A stretch of 8,226 bases of DNA from Candidatus Puniceispirillum sp. (lineage in GTDB: Bacteria; Pseudomonadota; Alphaproteobacteria; Puniceispirillales; Puniceispirillaceae): NCBI GenBank assembly GCA_016778825.1, contig JADHOU010000058.1, positions 1 to 8,226 on the forward strand, given 5' to 3'. Shown piece by piece: positions 4,995-8,226 of the stretch. Positions within the stretch are counted from its first letter, which is position 1, and every line of letters begins with the position of its first letter. Position numbers and translations under genes: made by a program. Under the pieces are notes generated by a model, which saw only the letters and a program-made list of their open reading frames with translations, had not been told where the DNA came from and did no database searches.

Positions 4995-5741
4995 ATGAAA
5001 ATGGCAATTGTAACAGGTGCAGCCCGCGGCATTGGACTTGCCACGGCCCGGCTTTTTGTCGATCAGGGCTATCAGGTGGCGATGGTTGATCGCGATGAAG
5101 ACGCGCTTGATGCGGCGGCGGCGTCACTTGCTGGCGGCACGGCCTTTGTTTGTGATGTATCTGACCCTGCAGCTGTTGACGAAATGGTTGCTGCGGTTCT
5201 GGCGGTTTCAGGGCGGATTGATTGTCTTGTCAATAATGCGGGTGTTGCTGATTTCTGCCCGATTGAAGATACCAGCTTTGCGCGTTGGCGCACTGTTATG
5301 GCAACCAATCTTGACGGTGTTTATCTATGTTCGCGGGCGGTTCTTGCCGCGCTGAAGCAAAGCCGCGGCAGCATTGTCAATATTGCTTCGATTTCCGGAT
5401 TGCGCGCATCAACATTGCGCGTTGCCTATGGCACGTCAAAGGCTGGTGTGATCCATCTAACCCAGCAATTTGCCGCCGAAATGGGTGAATTTGGCATTCG
5501 GGTGAATTGCGTGGCACCCGGTCCGGTGCGTACGAAATTGGCAATTGCGGTTCATAGTCAGGCGATTATTGATGCTTATCATGATGCGATCCCGCTGAAC
5601 CGCTATGGCAGTGAGGCCGAAGTTGCCGAGGCGATTGTGTTTCTTGGTTCGGAAAAGGCCAGCTATATTACGGGCCAGACATTGGCGGTTGATGGCGGCT
5701 TTGACTCAACCGGTGTTGGCCTGCCCGCCCTGCGTGATTGA
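4995..5741 (+). CDS. Classical short-chain dehydrogenase/reductase
   Basis: A 248-residue SDR. I place the start at ATG 4995 because GGAG (4982-4985) is nine bases upstream; an in-frame ATG at 4980 would put that sequence inside the gene. The cofactor motif TGAARGIG is at 7-14 and Asp32 at the end of strand two (MVDRD) predicts NAD(H). NNAG is at 80-83 and Asn105 is in the expected helix. The full active site is present: Ser132, Tyr145 and Lys149 (AYGTSKAG). VAPGPVRT (173-180) and the C-terminal TGQTLAVDGG (226-235) are typical. It oxidises a secondary alcohol or reduces a ketone; a FabG-like 3-oxoacyl reductase, a polyol dehydrogenase and a 3-hydroxyacyl dehydrogenase all fit. The divergent VOC-MaoC operon suggests a shared pathway. 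Confidence 0.9.
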   Translation: MKMAIVTGAARGIGLATARLFVDQGYQVAMVDRDEDALDAAAASLAGGTAFVCDVSDPAAVDEMVAAVLAVSGRIDCLVNNAGVADFCPIEDTSFARWRTVMATNLDGVYLCSRAVLAALKQSRGSIVNIASISGLRASTLRVAYGTSKAGVIHLTQQFAAEMGEFGIRVNCVAPGPVRTKLAIAVHSQAIIDAYHDAIPLNRYGSEAEVAEAIVFLGSEKASYITGQTLAVDGGFDSTGVGLPALRD

Positions 5742-5777
5742 GTGGCGTCTTTAAGTGGCGCGTCTGATCGGCGTGGG

Positions 5778-5803
5778 AATTTGGCTTAAATTTGGCTTAA
5801 ATT
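5778..5803. repeat. Tandem 11-bp repeat in a convergent spacer
   Basis: AATTTGGCTTA occurs twice in direct succession (5778-5788, 5789-5799) with a partial third copy (AATT, 5800-5803). It lies between the SDR stop (5741) and the end of the minus-strand methyltransferase (5810). The likely origin is a slippage duplication; no function is evident. Confidence 0.6.
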
Positions 5804-5809
5804 ATGTGG

Positions 5810-6616
5810 CTAGCCATTGCGTTCAAGCATGACATTGCCACGGGTGCGCGCCGCAGCATGATAGCCATTGGCCAATAGCCAGCTTAGAATATCGCGTTCC
5901 CATTGTTCGTTAATGCCATCTTCCATCACAATTAATTTCGGATATTGCGCTTTGGCAATATTTTCAAAAAAGGGAAAAAGGGCGCGATCTTCCATACCCT
6001 CAATGTCGATCTTGATCACATCGGCGCGGGCAATGCCATTGATTTTCAAGATTTCAACAAGCGGTAAAACCTCAACATCAATATGCGTTTTGCCAACGCG
6101 CTGATTGACGATTGAGCTGCTGCCAAAATCATTATCTGAAATGGTCAGATGCGCGATGCCTTTTGTGGCCCCAATGGCAACATCATGAACGGTAATTTTT
6201 GATTGCAAATCATTGAGCGCCATATTGTCGCGCAGCCGCGCCAGAACGGTCGGGTTTGGCTCAATTGCGATGACCTTGCCAGCGCTCATCAGCGCAACAT
6301 TCAACGCGTAATATCCAATATTGGATCCAATATCGACAAAAACGCCGCCATCGGTCAAGTGACGCTTGATCAGCGCTAATTCGGCGCCTTCGCGCTGTTT
6401 TGCACTAAACATGATTTTGGATTCGATGGTGTTTTGGCGCGGTTGAAGCCGCAATTTCAAATTCTGGTAAATCAGGTCAACAGGCTTGTCGCCATTGATC
6501 CAGTTCCAAAGCTGCGAGAACAGCAACTTTAACCGGCCGCGTCCAAGCCCCATTTTTGCCAGCCCAAGGATAAGGCGGCTAACACCTGTCGGCGCGAAAG
6601 TTCCAAATTGTTGCAA
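5810..6616 (-). CDS. FkbM-family SAM-dependent methyltransferase
   Basis: A 268-residue protein. The open frame has no upstream ATG before an in-frame TAA, so the start is taken as TTG 6616, with AAGG about ten bases upstream; a later start, such as Met22, is possible. The class I Rossmann methyltransferase core follows a basic N-terminal region. Motif I is GGVFVDIGSNIGYYALN (90-106), the acidic residue after strand two is Glu119 (VIAIEPNP), and DVIKIDIEGMED (199-210) is the FkbM signature. IVMEDG (229-234) is probably a later core strand. FkbM-like enzymes transfer methyl groups to hydroxyls of sugars, polyketides or other small molecules; the acceptor cannot be predicted. No glycan or polyketide genes flank it here, so it is an isolated gene. 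It is convergent with the SDR gene. Confidence 0.85.
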   Translation of the reverse strand: MQQFGTFAPTGVSRLILGLAKMGLGRGRLKLLFSQLWNWINGDKPVDLIYQNLKLRLQPRQNTIESKIMFSAKQREGAELALIKRHLTDGGVFVDIGSNIGYYALNVALMSAGKVIAIEPNPTVLARLRDNMALNDLQSKITVHDVAIGATKGIAHLTISDNDFGSSSIVNQRVGKTHIDVEVLPLVEILKINGIARADVIKIDIEGMEDRALFPFFENIAKAQYPKLIVMEDGINEQWERDILSWLLANGYHAAARTRGNVMLERNG

Positions 6617-6680
6617 TGATTCGTAACCTTGCTGAAAATGATGATCTTAAAAAGCCTTTAAAACTAACCTGATCATCTAA

Positions 6681-6800
6681 TTGATCCAAGAAGATTGTGA
6701 TGCTGCAAAGCCTGTCCGCGAAATGGGCGAGGCACGTGCTGCCTTACGCAATTATCTTGCTGGTGATGACTGGCCGAACCCACGCTCAACTTCATCTTGA
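6681..6800 (+). pseudogene. Short coding-like remnant near the tRNA-Thr 3' end
   Basis: From TTG 6681, directly after an in-frame TAA, to TGA 6798-6800 the frame reads 39 codons with good codon character: DCDAAKPVREMGEARAAL and then RNYLAGDDWPNPRSTSS. It has no ribosome site and looks like the C-terminal tail of a lost gene. An overlapping frame (ATG 6700 to TGA 6841-6843, 47 codons, starting MLQSLSAKWARHVLPYAI) resembles a signal peptide or membrane segment and is the competing reading. A further short frame at 6616-6672 begins MIRNLAENDD. At most one of these is real; the stretch 6617-6849 is otherwise gene-free. I do not recognise the family. Confidence 0.3.
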
Positions 6801-6849
6801 GGCACCTCGGGTTACAACGCATTTTTTTATGGATAATTTTTGAAAAGGA

Positions 6850-6925
6850 TGGTGCTGGCGGAGAGACTCGAACTCCCAACCGCCCGATTACAAATCGGGT
6901 GCTCTACCAATTGAGCCACGCCAGC
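6850..6925 (-). tRNA. tRNA-Thr (anticodon TGT)
   Basis: The 76-base minus-strand sequence folds as a full cloverleaf. The acceptor stem GCTGGCG (5') pairs with CGCCAGC, followed by discriminator A and an encoded CCA (complement of 6850-6852). The D arm is GCTC-AATTGGTA-GAGC, the anticodon arm CCCGA-TTTGTAA-TCGGG with anticodon TGT, the variable loop CGGTT, and the T arm GGGAG-TTCGAGT-CTCTC with one G-T pair. UGU reads ACA and probably other ACN threonine codons. In many alphaproteobacteria a tRNA-Thr lies between rlmB and tuf with tRNA-Tyr and tRNA-Gly; here only tRNA-Thr is seen and no tuf follows. Confidence 0.97.
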
Positions 6926-6936
6926 TATCCTCGGCT

Positions 6937-6963
6937 TTTTAACAGAGATTTCTGCATGGTCAA
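6937..6963 (-). promoter_or_regulatory. Possible promoter of tRNA-Thr
   Basis: On the minus strand TTGACC (complement of 6958-6963) is a near-consensus -35 box. TTAAAA (complement of 6937-6942) is a poor -10 box at only 15 bases spacing. A start about seven bases further would fall just before the tRNA 5' end (6925), which fits a short leader. Alternatively the tRNA is processed from the rlmB transcript. Confidence 0.3.
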
Positions 6964-6966
6964 TAG

Positions 6967-7018
6967 CGGTCATGTGAAAAAAATTTCTTTTGGCAAAATC
7001 TACGTCATTTCATGACCG
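6967..7018. repeat. Perfect 8-bp inverted repeat with 36-base spacer
   Basis: CGGTCATG (6967-6974) and CATGACCG (7011-7018) are perfect complements. They flank an AT-rich stretch just upstream of the tRNA-Thr promoter region. This could be a paired protein-binding site or the base of a long hairpin. Confidence 0.4.
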
Positions 7019-7095
7019 TTTATTTGCCTGATGCAAAAAGGCATCACGGGCAATACTGGCAAGGTGATGTGCCAAAAGGCTTTCTGGGCCACGTC

Positions 7096-7121
7096 TTGCT
7101 AAATTCAGCGGGTTTTAGCAA
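7096..7121. repeat. Perfect 8-bp hairpin downstream of rlmB
   Basis: TTGCTAAA (7096-7103) and TTTAGCAA (7114-7121) pair perfectly over a 10-base loop, about 47 bases past the rlmB stop. The stem is AT-rich and no T-run follows on either strand, so it is not a standard terminator, but it could mark the 3' end of the rlmB transcript or a processing site. Confidence 0.4.
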
Positions 7122-7154
7122 AGGGTTGCCAATATCGGGCGTTCAAGCGTTTAT

Positions 7155-7167
7155 GCGGTTAATCCGC
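7155..7167 (-). terminator. Small stem directly after the rlmB stop codon
   Basis: On the minus strand GCGG-ATTAA-CCGC forms a 4-bp GC stem immediately after the TAA. No T-run follows (ATAAACGC), so it is a weak candidate for the 3' end of rlmB. Confidence 0.2.
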
Positions 7168-8124
7168 TTAATACAGGCTTGCGGCGTAAAGCGCGATCGC
7201 GGCCGCATTCGACACATTCAGGCTTTCGGCATCATCATTGATATTGATTCGGACAAGCATGTCGCAACGATCGCGGCTCAGGCGGCGCAAACCGCTGCCC
7301 TCAGCGCCAAGCATGATGACAAGCCGTTGATGGGCGGCCAGTGCGCTAACCTCAACATCGCCGTCGCCAGCAAGGCCGGCAACCAAAAACCCGTTATCCT
7401 GCAATTGTTCAATGGCGCGCGCCAGATTCACCACGCGGATCAAGGGTATATGATCAAGCGCTCCCGATGCGGTTCGGGCCAGAACACCATTTTCTTCGGC
7501 GGCATTGCGAAATGTGGTGATTAGACCAGCAACACCAAAAGCGCGTGCCGAGCGCATGATTGCCCCGACATTGCGCGGGTCAGATAGCTGATCAAGAAGC
7601 AATACCCTTACTGGTGACGCGCTGTCTGGGATTGCTGTTATGCCTTGTTTGGCGGCAAGTTCCGCCAGAAAATCGTCAAGATGCGGCGGGTCAAGCGGCC
7701 AGACTGCGGCGGCCATGCCTTGATGAACAGCCTTTTCGCCAGCCCCGCCAATACCATCAAGGCGCGCGCGTTCAATCATTTGTGGCGTGGGGATATCATT
7801 TTGACGCTGCTGGTCAAGACGGCCAATTTCTGTTTCCAGCGTGTCGGCAATGTCGGCGGCGACATAAAGCTGCTGAATCCGGCGATCCGGATTCGCAAGC
7901 GCGGCAAAAACCGCATGGCGTCCCCAGATGAAATAGCCATTTTGTGGGTGTTTTGGGGCAGTCTTGCCGGTTGCGGCAGCGGTTTGCCCGTGATTTGAGG
8001 GTCGCTTATTGTCGTAACGGCGTCCGCCGCCAGCGTTAACGTCGCCACGATTAGGAATTGGCTTTTGCCGATTTCGGTCCGGTTTTTTCGCTGAATGTTG
8101 TTTTTTCGCGCTTTTTGGGGTCAT
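7168..8124 (-). CDS. rlmB: 23S rRNA 2'-O-ribose methyltransferase RlmB (SpoU/TrmH family)
   Basis: A 318-residue SPOUT methyltransferase. It is expected to methylate the 2'-O of a guanosine in the peptidyl-transferase region of 23S rRNA (G2251 in E. coli) using SAM, in the cytoplasm. The substrate-binding domain runs from about 63 (GYFIWGRHAVFAALANP) to about 140. The knotted catalytic domain carries motif 1, SDPRNVGAIMRSARAFG (181-197, with Asn185 and Arg191 as expected conserved residues), motif 2, MLGAEGSGL (271-279), and motif 3, SLNVSNAAAIALY (301-313). The first 60 residues are a basic, Gln/Asn/Lys-rich, probably disordered extension, which accounts for most of the excess over the ~245-residue E. 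coli protein. Start ATG 8124 has AAGAAG seven bases upstream. tRNA-Thr follows downstream on the same strand. The tRNA-directed paralogue TrmH is less likely given motifs and context. Confidence 0.9.
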   Translation of the reverse strand: MTPKSAKKQHSAKKPDRNRQKPIPNRGDVNAGGGRRYDNKRPSNHGQTAAATGKTAPKHPQNGYFIWGRHAVFAALANPDRRIQQLYVAADIADTLETEIGRLDQQRQNDIPTPQMIERARLDGIGGAGEKAVHQGMAAAVWPLDPPHLDDFLAELAAKQGITAIPDSASPVRVLLLDQLSDPRNVGAIMRSARAFGVAGLITTFRNAAEENGVLARTASGALDHIPLIRVVNLARAIEQLQDNGFLVAGLAGDGDVEVSALAAHQRLVIMLGAEGSGLRRLSRDRCDMLVRININDDAESLNVSNAAAIALYAASLY

Positions 8125-8139
8125 AAGACGACTTCTTTG

Positions 8140-8168
8140 TTGACAAATTAGCTGTGCCTTTTTATCTC
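8140..8168 (+). promoter_or_regulatory. Sigma-70-like promoter at the right edge
   Basis: TTGACA (8140-8145), a perfect -35 box, is followed after 17 bases by TATCTC (8163-8168), which keeps the first three -10 bases. It points right, away from rlmB, and would start transcription near 8175, about 30 bases before the ATG at 8206. Confidence 0.4.
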
Positions 8169-8205
8169 GCAGGATCGTCGCTGTTTTGCAAGCAAAGAGC
8201 GTTCG

Positions 8206-8226
8206 ATGAAAATGGCAATCCGGTGG
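8206..8226 (+). CDS. Possible start of a gene leaving the window
   Basis: ATG 8206 opens a frame of seven codons (MKMAIRW) to the window edge. A weak AGAG lies six bases upstream, and the promoter-like sequence at 8140-8168 points this way. The frame is too short to identify, and divergence from rlmB is inferred from these signals alone. Confidence 0.3.

Larger units (their letters stand above)
6926..7167. other. Spacer between rlmB and tRNA-Thr with two inverted repeats
   Basis: A 242-base spacer. It holds the putative tRNA promoter, a wide 8-bp inverted repeat (6967-6974/7011-7018), a perfect 8-bp hairpin (7096-7103/7114-7121) and a small stem directly after rlmB. A + strand frame opens at ATG 7012 (MTVYLPDAKRHHG...) but soon runs antisense into rlmB and has no ribosome site, so I do not call it. 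No tRNA-Tyr or tRNA-Gly is found here. Confidence 0.5.

Noticed and set aside
5017..5355. 112-codon + strand frame within the SDR gene
   Set aside because: It is an out-of-frame shadow of the SDR gene, with no ribosome site and no family character.
6850..6925. tRNA-Thr as the attachment site of an integrated element
   Set aside because: No repeat of the tRNA 3' end, no integrase and no element genes are present in the window.
6673..7015. Open frames across the tRNA-Thr gene on both strands (68 and 72 codons)
   Set aside because: They translate the tRNA itself, giving the typical false peptides (GVRVSPPAP and GGETRTPNRP), so they are not genes.
7012..7524. 170-codon + strand frame beginning MTVYLPDAKRHHG
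   Set aside because: Most of it is antisense to rlmB, it has no ribosome site, and the unique first part has no recognisable family.
1..8226. CRISPR arrays, IS elements, toxin-antitoxin or other defence systems
   Set aside because: No regularly spaced repeats, transposase motifs, terminal inverted repeats or recognisable defence domains were found on either strand.

Overview
The window looks like a chromosomal segment of a mid-GC alphaproteobacterium, plausibly a marine SAR116-like lineage. That is inferred from protein style and codon use (many GAT, GGC, CGC and GCG codons in a roughly 50% GC background) and from a tRNA-Thr lying downstream of rlmB; no marker here settles it. Gene density is high and most genes have a usable Shine-Dalgarno sequence. 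No transposase, integrase, CRISPR array, toxin-antitoxin pair or recognisable defence system is visible.

Left part (1-1404). The tail of an unidentified + strand gene is followed by a short + strand gene (304-489) whose 3' half reads as a transmembrane helix in a neighbouring frame, suggesting a frameshift or an overlapping ORF. A perfect hairpin separates it from a minus-strand pair: a polytopic membrane protein (1404-820) translationally coupled to a small winged-helix DNA-binding protein (827-540).

Middle left (1526-3871). A minus-strand pair encodes an SDR-fold protein lacking the catalytic Tyr and Lys, then a 74-residue membrane protein. Upstream are a possible 24-residue membrane microprotein and an XRE-type repressor with a C-terminal coiled coil, divergent from a DUF2938-type membrane protein.

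Middle right (3894-5741). A glyoxalase/VOC protein and a MaoC-like hot-dog hydratase form a minus-strand operon, divergent from a classical SDR dehydrogenase with an intact catalytic triad. The 179-base divergent region holds a perfect 8-1-8 palindrome that exactly fills the spacer of a weak candidate promoter. The three genes look like a small catabolic or CoA-thioester module under shared control; the substrate cannot be read from the sequence.

Right part (5778-8226). A minus-strand FkbM-type methyltransferase, a degenerate stretch with short overlapping reading frames, tRNA-Thr(UGU) with encoded CCA, an inverted-repeat-rich spacer, and the 23S rRNA 2'-O-methyltransferase gene rlmB, also on the minus strand. 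A divergent promoter-like sequence and the first codons of a + strand gene close the window.

The most interesting items are the coupled membrane-protein/winged-helix pair, the split reading of the short gene at 304-489, and the palindromic operator candidate at 4855-4871.
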